From Clostridiales bacterium (GTDB lineage: Bacteria; Bacillota; Clostridia; Christensenellales; CAG-314), in assembly GCA_003537755.1 (NCBI GenBank), contig DPQS01000017.1, positions 3,533 through 27,568 of the forward strand: DNA of 24,036 nucleotides, written 5' to 3'. Positions 1 through 6,564 of this stretch are shown piece by piece. The notes under the pieces were generated by a model, which saw only the letters and a program-made list of their open reading frames with translations, searched no databases and was not told the origin of the DNA. Every line of letters begins with the position of its first letter. The stretch's first letter is position 1. The position numbers and the translations under genes were made by a program.

Positions 1-199
1 AAAGAAAGTTGTAAAAACATGGTCAAGAAGTTCTACAATCTTCCCCGATTTCGTAGGACACACCATCGCAGTCCATGACGGACGCAAGCATGTTCCCGTT
101 TACATCACCGAAGATATGGTCGGTCTGAAACTCGGCGAATTTGCTCCCACAAGAACATTCAAAGGCCACGCAGGCAGCAAAACCGCGGGTGCCAAATAG
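1..199 (+). CDS. rpsS: 30S ribosomal protein S19 (uS19), 3' part only
   Basis: The window opens inside this gene. Reading from base 2 gives 65 codons ending in a TAG at 197-199. The visible part has the S19 signature: a VGHTIAVHDGRKHVPVYI-type stretch, then EDMVGLKLGEFAPTRTFKGH. S19 sits in the 30S head and contacts S13 and the decoding-site tRNA. The N-terminal third lies outside the window. It is followed after 11 bases by rplV with an AGGAGG site, as expected in the S10 operon (rplB-rpsS-rplV). The identification is secure; only the 5' end is missing. Confidence 0.97.
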   Translation, partial: KKVVKTWSRSSTIFPDFVGHTIAVHDGRKHVPVYITEDMVGLKLGEFAPTRTFKGHAGSKTAGAK

Positions 200-210
200 G
201 AGGAACGAAG

Positions 211-597
211 ATGGCTACAAGAAGTAAAGCAAAAGCCCTTGTTCGCGCCGAGAAAAAAGATCGTCGCCCCAAGGCAATAGCAAAGTACATTCGTATCTCT
301 CCCTCCAAGGTGCACGTAGTGCTTGACCTCATTCGCGGAAGAGATTACAACGAAGCGGTTGCAATCCTCAAGACAACGGCAAAAGCCGCTACGGAACCGG
401 TACTTAAGTGCCTCAATTCCGCCGCTGCAAACGCCGAAGTAAACAACGGCATGAACAAAGACAATTTGTATGTTGCCGAATGCTTCGCAGACCAAGGCCC
501 CACGCTCAAGAGAATGCAACCCGTTTCTCGCGGCAGAGGATACCGTATCCTGAAGAGAACGAGTCACATCACAGTGATTCTTGACGAGAGAGCGTAA
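211..597 (+). CDS. rplV: 50S ribosomal protein L22 (uL22)
   Basis: 128 residues. L22 binds 23S rRNA early in assembly, and its beta-hairpin lines the peptide exit tunnel. The core YIRISPSKVHVVLDLIRG (from about residue 27) and the C-terminal hairpin with QPVSRGRGYRILKRTSHI are diagnostic. The protein is somewhat longer than the usual 110-115 residues because of a basic N-terminal leader of roughly 20 residues before the core. The ATG start follows AGGAGG by 7 bases. The gene lies between rpsS and rpsC in normal S10-operon order. Confidence 0.97.
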   Translation: MATRSKAKALVRAEKKDRRPKAIAKYIRISPSKVHVVLDLIRGRDYNEAVAILKTTAKAATEPVLKCLNSAAANAEVNNGMNKDNLYVAECFADQGPTLKRMQPVSRGRGYRILKRTSHITVILDERA

Positions 598-609
598 AGG
601 AGAACAATC

Positions 610-1278
610 ATGGGACAAAAAGTTAATCCGCACGGACTCAGAGTAGGCGTCATTCAGGATTGGAATGCCAAATGGATTGCGGACAAAAAGAATTTCGCAG
701 CATACATCAAAGAGGACGATACCATCCGTACTTTCCTCAAAAATAAGTACTATCAGGCGTCTGTCAGCAAGATCGTCATCGAACGCAGCGAAGGCAAAGT
801 AATCGTTGACATCCACACCGGTCGTCCCGGCGTGCTCATCGGCAAAGCAGGCGCAGGCGCAGAAGAAATCAAGGCCGAAATCGCCAAAATCGTAGGCGAC
901 AAGGCTGTTACCCTCAACATTATCGAGGTTAAACGTCCCGATATGGACGCACAACTGGTTGCAGAAGCAATCGCCGCTCAACTTGAAAAGCGCGTTTCCT
1001 TCCGCAGAGCAATGCGTCAGTGCATGGGTCGCGCAACCCGCAGCGGTGCAAAGGGAATCAAAACAATGGTTTCCGGTCGTCTTGACGGCGCCGAAATCGC
1101 AAGATGCGAACAATACCACGAAGGCAGCATTCCTCTTCACACGCTGCGTGCCGACATCGATTACGGCTTTGCCAAGGCTCAGACGACCTTCGGCGTAATC
1201 GGCGTAAAGGTTTGGGTGTACAGAGGAGAAGTCCTTCCCAAGAAGAAAAAGACTGTTAAAAAGGAGGTAATTGAATAA
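610..1278 (+). CDS. rpsC: 30S ribosomal protein S3 (uS3)
   Basis: 222 residues, normal length. S3 lies at the mRNA entry side of the 30S and, with S4 and S5, has mRNA-unwinding activity. It opens with MGQKVNPHGLRVGVIQDW, the universal S3 start. A type-2 KH RNA-binding domain follows, with its glycine loop at GVLIGKAGAG (about residues 75-84). The C-terminal domain contains GRLDGAEIARCEQYHEGSIP. It ends in a Lys-rich tail. The TAA stop overlaps the ATG of rplP by one base, which suggests translational coupling. Confidence 0.98.
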   Translation: MGQKVNPHGLRVGVIQDWNAKWIADKKNFAAYIKEDDTIRTFLKNKYYQASVSKIVIERSEGKVIVDIHTGRPGVLIGKAGAGAEEIKAEIAKIVGDKAVTLNIIEVKRPDMDAQLVAEAIAAQLEKRVSFRRAMRQCMGRATRSGAKGIKTMVSGRLDGAEIARCEQYHEGSIPLHTLRADIDYGFAKAQTTFGVIGVKVWVYRGEVLPKKKKTVKKEVIE

Positions 1279-1712
1279 TGTTGATGCCTAAAAGAGTGAA
1301 GCACCGTCGCCAATTCCGCGGTAGAATGAAAGGCGAAGCGCACAAGGGCAACAAAGTTGCTTACGGCGAATACGGTCTTCAAGCATTGGAATGCGGCTGG
1401 ATTACCTCCAACCAGATCGAAGCGGCACGTGTCGCTATGACCCGTTTTGTAAAGCGTGGCGGTAAAGTCTGGGTTGACATCTTCCCTCACAAACCCGTTA
1501 CAAAGAAGCCTGCCGAAACCCGCATGGGTTCCGGTAAAGGTAGCCCCGAATACTGGGTGGCAGTAGTTAAACCGGGCAGAGTAATGTTCGAAATGAGCGG
1601 TATCACCGAAGAACAAGCTCGCGAAGCATTGCGTCTGGCCAGTCACAAACTTCCCGTCAAGTGCAAGTTTGTGAAGAAAGAAGAAGAGGTGAACTGCGAT
1701 GAAAGCAAGTGA
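1278..1712 (+). CDS. rplP: 50S ribosomal protein L16 (uL16)
   Basis: 144 residues. L16 helps organise the A-site tRNA region and the central protuberance of the 50S. The start MLMPKRVKHRRQFRGRMKG is the family's usual N-terminus, so the first ATG (overlapping the rpsC stop) is preferred to the second, six bases on. The conserved RMGSGKGSPEYWVAVVKPGR segment is present at about residues 78-97. An AAGGAGG site lies inside the end of rpsC. The last 14 bases overlap rpmC in another frame. Confidence 0.97.
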   Translation: MLMPKRVKHRRQFRGRMKGEAHKGNKVAYGEYGLQALECGWITSNQIEAARVAMTRFVKRGGKVWVDIFPHKPVTKKPAETRMGSGKGSPEYWVAVVKPGRVMFEMSGITEEQAREALRLASHKLPVKCKFVKKEEEVNCDESK

Positions 1713-1893
1713 AGTACGCGAACTTAACACAGTAGAATTGGAAGCAAAGCTTGCCGATTTGAAAAAAGAATTGTTCAACTTGCGTTTGTCACACGCAACC
1801 GGACAACTCACAAACCCTCTTGCGCTGGCAAATGTCAAGAAAGACATCGCAAGAATTAAGACGGTTCTCCGCGAAAGAGAACTCAAGGCGTAA
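1699..1893 (+). CDS. rpmC: 50S ribosomal protein L29 (uL29)
   Basis: 64 residues, the normal size for L29, a two-helix protein beside the exit tunnel that forms part of the docking site for trigger factor and SRP. The pattern MKASEVRELNTVELEAKLADLKKELFNLR, a helix rich in Leu, Glu and Lys, is typical, followed by the second helix containing IARIKTVLRERE. The start overlaps the end of rplP by 14 bases, with a GAGGTG-type site upstream inside rplP. This implies translational coupling. Confidence 0.95.
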   Translation: MKASEVRELNTVELEAKLADLKKELFNLRLSHATGQLTNPLALANVKKDIARIKTVLRERELKA

Positions 1894-1909
1894 GCGGAGG
1901 TAACGTAAA

Positions 1910-2164
1910 ATGGAAAGAAACAGCAGAAAGGAAAGAGTCGGTATCGTAGTATCCGACAAGATGGACAAGACCATCGTTGTTGCTGTGGTTAACAAGTACA
2001 AGCACCCCTTGTACAAAAAGACCGTCAGCACGACCAAGAAGTACAAGGCCCACGACGAAAACAACGAATGCGGTATCGGCGATACCGTTCGTATCGTTGA
2101 AACGAGAAAATTGTCCAAAGACAAGAACTGGCGTTTGCTGGAAATCGTCGAAAAGGCTAAGTAA
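1910..2164 (+). CDS. rpsQ: 30S ribosomal protein S17 (uS17)
   Basis: 84 residues, normal length. S17 is a primary 16S rRNA binder with an OB fold, needed early in 30S assembly. The segment RVGIVVSDKMDKTIVVAV and the later GIGDTVRIVETRKLSKDKNWRL are hallmark S17 motifs. A GGAGG site precedes the ATG by 10 bases. It sits between rpmC and rplN as in all S10/spc clusters. Confidence 0.97.
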   Translation: MERNSRKERVGIVVSDKMDKTIVVAVVNKYKHPLYKKTVSTTKKYKAHDENNECGIGDTVRIVETRKLSKDKNWRLLEIVEKAK

Positions 2165-2179
2165 TAGGAGGACAGTACA

Positions 2180-2548
2180 GTGATTCAACCACAAACAAGA
2201 CTTAAAGCCGCAGACAACAGCGGAGCAAAAGAACTTATGTGTATCAAAGTACTCGGTGGCTCCTTCCGTAAGTTCGGCAATATCGGCGACGTAATCGTTG
2301 CCAGCGTCAAGAGCGCAAACCCCGGCGGAGTTGTCAAAAAGGGCGACGTCGTCAAGGCAGTTATCGTTCGTAGCAGCTACGGCGTAAACCGCAAGGACGG
2401 CACACACATTCGCTTCGACGACAACGCAGCCGTCATCATCGATCAACAAAAGCAACCCAGAGGAACTCGTATCTTTGGGCCGGTAGCAAGAGAACTTCGT
2501 GAAAAAGACTACATGAAAATTGTGTCTTTGGCACCGGAAGTTCTGTAA
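2180..2548 (+). CDS. rplN: 50S ribosomal protein L14 (uL14), GTG start
   Basis: 122 residues, normal length. L14 forms an intersubunit bridge with 16S rRNA and is the docking site of the RsfS silencing factor. The start MIQPQTRLKAADNSGAKEL is the canonical L14 N-terminus. It is encoded here by GTG, preceded by AGGAGG at about 7 bases, so the start is well supported even though it is the only non-ATG ribosomal start I see in the window. The C-terminal GTRIFGPVARELRE motif is also present. It begins the spc-type segment. Confidence 0.97.
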   Translation: MIQPQTRLKAADNSGAKELMCIKVLGGSFRKFGNIGDVIVASVKSANPGGVVKKGDVVKAVIVRSSYGVNRKDGTHIRFDDNAAVIIDQQKQPRGTRIFGPVARELREKDYMKIVSLAPEVL

Positions 2549-2562
2549 AGGAGGACACACAA

Positions 2563-2997
2563 ATGGCAAGTATGAATGTCAGGTCCGGTGATACGGTCGA
2601 AATCATTGTCGGCGGCGTCGAAAACCGCGGCAAGAGAGGCAAGATCACCGCTTGCAACCCCACAGAGGGTACGGTAATCGTTGAAGGACTCAACCTGGTT
2701 ACCAAACATAAGAAACCACGTTCAGCGCAAGAGCAAGGCGGCAAGGTGGAACGCCCCCGCGCAATCGACGTAAGCAACGTCATGCTCGTTTGCCCTAAAT
2801 GCGGAAAAACAACCCGCGTAAGTCACGTCCTCGGCGACCACGGCAAGTATCTCAGAGCCTGCAAGAAGTGCGGCGCCGTAATCGACGTCAAGGAAGAACG
2901 CAAGGCTACCAAGACGACAGCCAAGACAACTGCTAAAAAAGCGACGACCGCCAAAAAGACGACAACTCGCAAAAAGACAACAAAAACCGAAGAATAA
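2563..2997 (+). CDS. rplX: 50S ribosomal protein L24 (uL24), zinc-ribbon form with Lys/Thr tail
   Basis: 144 residues against roughly 100-110 in the family. L24 is one of the two 50S assembly-initiating proteins. The N-terminal KOW motif is visible at residues 7-35 (SGDTVEIIVGG then GKRGKI). Cysteines C77, C80, C100 and C103 form two CxxC pairs typical of zinc-binding L24. From about residue 113 the protein runs into a tail of about 31 residues, by my count 10 Lys, 13 Thr and 5 Ala, ending in TEE. The tail is in frame, without rare-looking codons, and is followed by a normal RBS for rplE, so it does not look like a frameshift artefact. Its role is unknown; electrostatic rRNA contact is a guess. 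Confidence 0.96.
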   Translation: MASMNVRSGDTVEIIVGGVENRGKRGKITACNPTEGTVIVEGLNLVTKHKKPRSAQEQGGKVERPRAIDVSNVMLVCPKCGKTTRVSHVLGDHGKYLRACKKCGAVIDVKEERKATKTTAKTTAKKATTAKKTTTRKKTTKTEE

Positions 2998-3013
2998 TTA
3001 AAGGAGGAACATA

Positions 3014-3601
3014 ATGGCTGCAAAGAAAACCGCTGCCGCACAAGTTGCCGGCAACCAACCGATTGAATGCAGATTGAAGACATTGTACAAAGAGACAGTT
3101 GTTCCTCAACTCATCAAAGAATTCGGTTACAAAAACATCAACGAAGTTCCCAAACTGGAAAAGATCGTACTCAACAGCGGTCTCGGCGACGTCAAGGACA
3201 ACGCAAAGTCCTTCCAACTTGCCGTTGAGGAACTGAAAATAATCTCCGGTCAGAAACCCCTCGTGACGAACAGCAAACTGTCCGTTGCAAACTTCAAAGT
3301 TCGTAAGGGTATGGCTGTAGGTGCCAAGGTTACACTTCGCGGTGACCGTATGTATGCGTTTATGGACAAATTGGTCAGTATCGCCCTGCCTCGCGTTCGC
3401 GACTTCCGTGGCGTAAACACCAACCTTGACGGACGCGGAAACTACACACTGGGTATTCGCGAACAACTGATTTTCCCCGAAATCGTTTACGACCAGGTGG
3501 AAAAGACTCGCGGTTTCGACGTGACGTTTGTTACGACGGCTAAGACCGACGAAGAAGGCAAAGCACTGCTCAAGTATCTGGGCATGCCCTTCAGAGCATA
3601 G
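3014..3601 (+). CDS. rplE: 50S ribosomal protein L5 (uL5)
   Basis: 195 residues, against about 180 usual. L5 carries 5S rRNA into the 50S and contacts the P-site tRNA. The core LKTLYKETVVPQLIKEFGYKN starts near residue 21, then KIVLNSGLGD, VTNSKLSVANFKVRKGM and the C-terminal TTAKTDEEGKALLKYLGMPF. The first 20 residues are an Ala/Lys-rich extension; no internal ATG with an RBS offers a shorter start, and AAGGAGG sits upstream of the first ATG, so the long form is preferred. Confidence 0.97.
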   Translation: MAAKKTAAAQVAGNQPIECRLKTLYKETVVPQLIKEFGYKNINEVPKLEKIVLNSGLGDVKDNAKSFQLAVEELKIISGQKPLVTNSKLSVANFKVRKGMAVGAKVTLRGDRMYAFMDKLVSIALPRVRDFRGVNTNLDGRGNYTLGIREQLIFPEIVYDQVEKTRGFDVTFVTTAKTDEEGKALLKYLGMPFRA

Positions 3602-3615
3602 TTGAGGTGTAAATT

Positions 3616-3801
3616 ATGGCTAAGAAATCAATGATCAACAAACAACAAAGAACACCGAAGTATTCCACGCGCGGATACACCCGTTGTTCTATCTGCGGCC
3701 GTCCTCACTCCGTGTTGCGTAAGTACGGCATTTGCAGAATTTGCTTCAGAGAAAAGGCGTACAAGGGCGAAATCCCCGGCGTTAAGAAAGCAAGCTGGTA
3801 A
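3616..3801 (+). CDS. rpsZ: 30S ribosomal protein S14, zinc type (uS14, type Z)
   Basis: 61 residues, the short zinc-binding form of S14. C24, C27, C40 and C43 form the CSIC...CRIC zinc ribbon. S14 joins the 30S head late in assembly. The C-terminal FREKAYKGEIPGVKKASW is diagnostic. A weak GAGGTG-type site precedes the ATG. No zinc-independent paralogue is visible in this window. Some annotation systems name this gene rpsN. Confidence 0.97.
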   Translation: MAKKSMINKQQRTPKYSTRGYTRCSICGRPHSVLRKYGICRICFREKAYKGEIPGVKKASW

Positions 3802-3816
3802 AAGGAGGAAATACAA

Positions 3817-4215
3817 ATGGTTGTTACTGATCCTATCGCTGATATGCTGACGCGTATCAGAAACGCTATTACTTCCAAGCACGCCGACGTAGAAATCCCC
3901 GCATCCAAGACAAAGAAAGCCATCCTTGACATTCTTGTCAACGAAGGATACATTGCCGGCTACGAAGTAATCGAAAAAGAACTGCAAAATTCACTCAAAG
4001 TTACCCTGAAGTACGGTCCCAAGGGCGAAAAGGTCATCACAGGTCTTAAGCGCATCAGCAAACCCGGTCTCAGAGTGTACGCCAAGAGTGAGGAACTTCC
4101 CAAGGTACTCAACGGACTTGGAATCGCAATCGTGTCCACAAGCAAGGGCATTATGACGGATAAGAGCGCACGCAGCATGAACCTCGGCGGCGAAGTGCTT
4201 GCATACGTGTGGTAA
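3817..4215 (+). CDS. rpsH: 30S ribosomal protein S8 (uS8)
   Basis: 132 residues, normal length. S8 binds the central domain of 16S rRNA and in E. coli is the translational repressor of the spc operon. The start TDPIADMLTRIRNAI and the C-terminal NGLGIAIVSTSKGIMTDKSAR plus GGEVLAYVW are family hallmarks. AAGGAGG lies upstream of the ATG. I did not see an obvious mimic of the S8-binding helix in the nearby rplN-rplE junctions, so autoregulation here is not claimed. Confidence 0.97.
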   Translation: MVVTDPIADMLTRIRNAITSKHADVEIPASKTKKAILDILVNEGYIAGYEVIEKELQNSLKVTLKYGPKGEKVITGLKRISKPGLRVYAKSEELPKVLNGLGIAIVSTSKGIMTDKSARSMNLGGEVLAYVW

Positions 4216-4226
4216 GGAGGTAGGAA

Positions 4227-4769
4227 ATGTCAAGAATCGGAAAAAAGCCTATCGCTATCCCCGCAGGCGTCACCGTCACGGTTAACGGCAGCGTAATCAC
4301 GGTAAAGGGCGCAAAAGGCGAACTGACCCGTGACATCGGCACCGAAATCGGCTGCACGGTTGAAAACAACACAATCCACATGGTTTGCCCCGAAAACGCC
4401 GACAGCGACGTTCAGGCAAAGCACGGCTTGTACCGCGCGCTTGTTGCCAACATGGTCAAGGGCGTACACGACGGTTTCGCACGCAGCCTCATCATCAACG
4501 GTGTAGGTTACAAGGCAGCCGTCCAGGGCGACAAACTCATCCTCAACATCGGTTACTCCAACCCCGTCGAAGTAATTGCTCCCAAGGGAATTACGTTTGA
4601 AACACCCAGCGCAACGGAAATCGTTGTCAAGGGCTTCGACAAGGAACTTGTCGGTCAAACGGCGGCTAACATCAAGGCTAAACGTCCTGTTGAACCTTAC
4701 CATGCTTACGGCGTCCGCTACAAGGAAGAAGTCGTAATCATGAAGGAAGGCAAGAAGGCCGGTAAGTAA
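4227..4769 (+). CDS. rplF: 50S ribosomal protein L6 (uL6)
   Basis: 180 residues, normal length. L6 has two repeated alpha/beta domains and lies near the sarcin-ricin loop, where GTPase factors bind. The start MSRIGKKPIAIPAGVTVTV, the central LINGVGYKAAVQG and the end KRPVEPYHAYGVRYKEE are diagnostic. AAGGAGG is 7 bases upstream. The gene overlaps nothing and is followed after 11 bases by rplR. Confidence 0.98.
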   Translation: MSRIGKKPIAIPAGVTVTVNGSVITVKGAKGELTRDIGTEIGCTVENNTIHMVCPENADSDVQAKHGLYRALVANMVKGVHDGFARSLIINGVGYKAAVQGDKLILNIGYSNPVEVIAPKGITFETPSATEIVVKGFDKELVGQTAANIKAKRPVEPYHAYGVRYKEEVVIMKEGKKAGK

Positions 4770-4780
4770 GGAGTGCAGAC

Positions 4781-5143
4781 ATGATTAAAAAGATGAATAA
4801 AAATGCGGACAGAAGAATCCGTCACGCAAGAGTAAGAAAAAAGGTATTCGGCACAAGCGTTAAACCTCGCCTTTGCGTTTATCGTTCTACAAACTACATC
4901 TACGCTCAGATTATCGACGACGTAAACGGCAACACGCTGTGCGCAAGCAGCAGCCTTGCACTCAAGGCAGAATGCGAAAGCGTCAGCAAAAAGGAAGCCG
5001 CTGCAATCGTAGGTAAGGACATCGCCGCAAAGGCATTGAAACTCGGTCTGAGCGAAGTAGTGTTTGACCGTGGCGGTTACATCTACACCGGCCGCGTCGC
5101 AGCCCTTGCTGACGGCGCTCGCGAAGCCGGACTTAAATTCTAA
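4781..5143 (+). CDS. rplR: 50S ribosomal protein L18 (uL18)
   Basis: 120 residues, normal length. L18 binds 5S rRNA together with L5. Recognisable parts are the basic N-terminus with RRIRHARVRKKVFGT, then KPRLCVYRSTNYIYAQIIDD, and the C-terminal VVFDRGGYIYTGRVAALADG followed by AREAGLKF, the family's end signature. The RBS is GGAG, 9 bases upstream. Confidence 0.97.
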   Translation: MIKKMNKNADRRIRHARVRKKVFGTSVKPRLCVYRSTNYIYAQIIDDVNGNTLCASSSLALKAECESVSKKEAAAIVGKDIAAKALKLGLSEVVFDRGGYIYTGRVAALADGAREAGLKF

Positions 5144-5157
5144 TCGGAGGCAGATAC

Positions 5158-5793
5158 ATGGAAAACGTACAAGAAGTTGAAGTAGTTGCAACCGAAGTTG
5201 CTACAACGACACCTGCTCAGAACAACGAGCAACAACAACCCAAACGTAACTTCCGCGACGGTAATCGCCCCGACAGAAAAGGCGGTAGACGTAATCCTCG
5301 CGAAAGAGACAACAAGGAAGACGACGGTCTTATCAAAAAGTTGGTTGCCGTCAACCGTGTAACAAAGGTTGTTAAGGGCGGACGTACGATGCGTTTCTCG
5401 GCACTGGTAGTAGTCGGTGACGGTAAGGGCAGCGTAGGTATCGGCATGGCTAAGGCTGCCGAAGTTCCCCAGGCAATCGAAAAGGCTAACCTTCGCGCCA
5501 AGAAAGCAATGGTCAAGGTTGCCCTTGTAGACACGACAATCCCCCACGAAGTAATCGGCACGTTCGGTCGCGGCAAAGTTCTGCTTATGCCCGCTCAACC
5601 CGGTACCGGTGTTATCGCAGGCGGTCCCGTACGTAACGTACTGGAAGCTGTCGGTATCAAAGACATTCGCACCAAGAGCTACGGCTCCAACAACCCCGTA
5701 AACTGCGTAAAGGCTACATTCGAAGGTCTTGTGGCACTTCGTAGCCGTGAACAAATCGCAGCTCTGCGCGGCAAGAGCGTAGAAGAGATTTAA
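5158..5793 (+). CDS. rpsE: 30S ribosomal protein S5 (uS5) with long N-terminal extension
   Basis: 211 residues, against about 160-170 usual. S5 takes part in decoding fidelity and mRNA unwinding. The S5 core begins near residue 56 (GLIKKLVAVNRVTKVVKGGR) with its double-stranded RNA-binding-like fold, then GDGKGSVGIGMAKAAEVP and the C-terminal NPVNCVKATFEGL. The first 55 residues are a low-complexity leader: an acidic/Thr part, a Gln/Asn stretch (about residues 21-28), then an Arg/Asp/Gly-rich part. The only good RBS (CGGAGG) belongs to the first ATG, so the extension is likely translated. Confidence 0.97.
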   Translation: MENVQEVEVVATEVATTTPAQNNEQQQPKRNFRDGNRPDRKGGRRNPRERDNKEDDGLIKKLVAVNRVTKVVKGGRTMRFSALVVVGDGKGSVGIGMAKAAEVPQAIEKANLRAKKAMVKVALVDTTIPHEVIGTFGRGKVLLMPAQPGTGVIAGGPVRNVLEAVGIKDIRTKSYGSNNPVNCVKATFEGLVALRSREQIAALRGKSVEEI

Positions 5794-5805
5794 GGAGGAA
5801 CAACA

Positions 5806-6108
5806 ATGGCTAAGAAAACTACAAGCGAAGCCGTCAAGGCTCCTCTGTACATCAACGGCAAGTACGTTGTCGAAAAGGAATTGCCCAACAAGCCCGCTCA
5901 GGGTACGGCACCTTATGCCGCTGCCGAAGGCAAGGTAAAGGTTACGTTGGTCAAAAGCCTTAACGGCGTACTGAAAGATCAACAAGACACGGTCAAGGCA
6001 CTGGGCCTTACCAAGATCCGCACTTCCAACGTGTTGCCCGACAATGCGGCAATCCGCGGAATGATCTTCAAGGTGAAGCACCTTGTGGTTGTTGAAGAAG
6101 TAAAGTAG
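5806..6108 (+). CDS. rpmD: 50S ribosomal protein L30 (uL30) with N-terminal extension
   Basis: 100 residues; the family in bacteria is about 60. The L30 fold is confined to residues 43-100 (KVKVTLVKSLNG through GLTKIRTSNVLPDNAAIRGMI to VKHLVVVEEV). Residues 1-42 are extra and include a Pro/Ala-rich piece. AAGGAGG lies 7 bases before the first ATG, and no in-frame ATG exists at the core boundary, so the long product is the one supported. Placement between rpsE and rplO is the usual one. The role of the extension is unknown. Confidence 0.95.
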   Translation: MAKKTTSEAVKAPLYINGKYVVEKELPNKPAQGTAPYAAAEGKVKVTLVKSLNGVLKDQQDTVKALGLTKIRTSNVLPDNAAIRGMIFKVKHLVVVEEVK

Positions 6109-6117
6109 GAGGCTAAC

Positions 6118-6564
6118 ATGAGAATACATACAATTCAACCCGCAGTCGGAGCAACAACTTCCGACAAACGCTTGGGTAGAGGTATCGGAAGCGGCCTCGG
6201 CAAGACCAGTGGCAAGGGTCACAAGGGTCAATGGGCACGTAGCGGCGGCGGTGTTCGCCCCGGTTTCGAAGGCGGACAAACTCCCCTTGCAAGACGTTTG
6301 CCCAAACGCGGTTTCAACAACAAATTTGCCGTTAAGTACGACATCGTCAACGTGGAAGCGTTGAACGTATTCGAAGACGGCGCAACGGTTACACCCGAAA
6401 TGCTGGTGGAAGCCGGACTTGTGACGCTCAAAAACAACGGCGGCATCAAGGTTCTCGGCGACGGACAAATTTCAAAGAAACTTACTGTACGTGCAGATAA
6501 GTTCTCCGCTTCTGCAAAATCTGCAATCGAAGCGGCAGGCGGCGCAGCAGAGGTAATTGAATAA
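6118..6564 (+). CDS. rplO: 50S ribosomal protein L15 (uL15)
   Basis: 148 residues, normal length. L15 is a late 50S assembly protein whose glycine/arginine-rich N-terminal arm threads into 23S rRNA. That arm is visible as GRGIGSGLGKTSGKGHKGQ with RSGGGVRPGFEGGQTPLARR after it (about residues 20-60). The globular C-terminus contains GGIKVLGDGQISKKLTVRA. Its TAA stop overlaps the ATG of secY by one base, as in many bacteria. Confidence 0.97.
   Translation: MRIHTIQPAVGATTSDKRLGRGIGSGLGKTSGKGHKGQWARSGGGVRPGFEGGQTPLARRLPKRGFNNKFAVKYDIVNVEALNVFEDGATVTPEMLVEAGLVTLKNNGGIKVLGDGQISKKLTVRADKFSASAKSAIEAAGGAAEVIE

Noticed and set aside
5140..6468. Long open frame on the - strand (442 codons) antisense to rpsE, rpmD and rplO
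   Set aside because: It lies opposite three certain ribosomal genes, has no recognisable domain, and its Cys/Phe/Val-rich composition is that of an antisense shadow. The same applies to long - frames at 13681-14940, 17508-18977 and 20633-21919.
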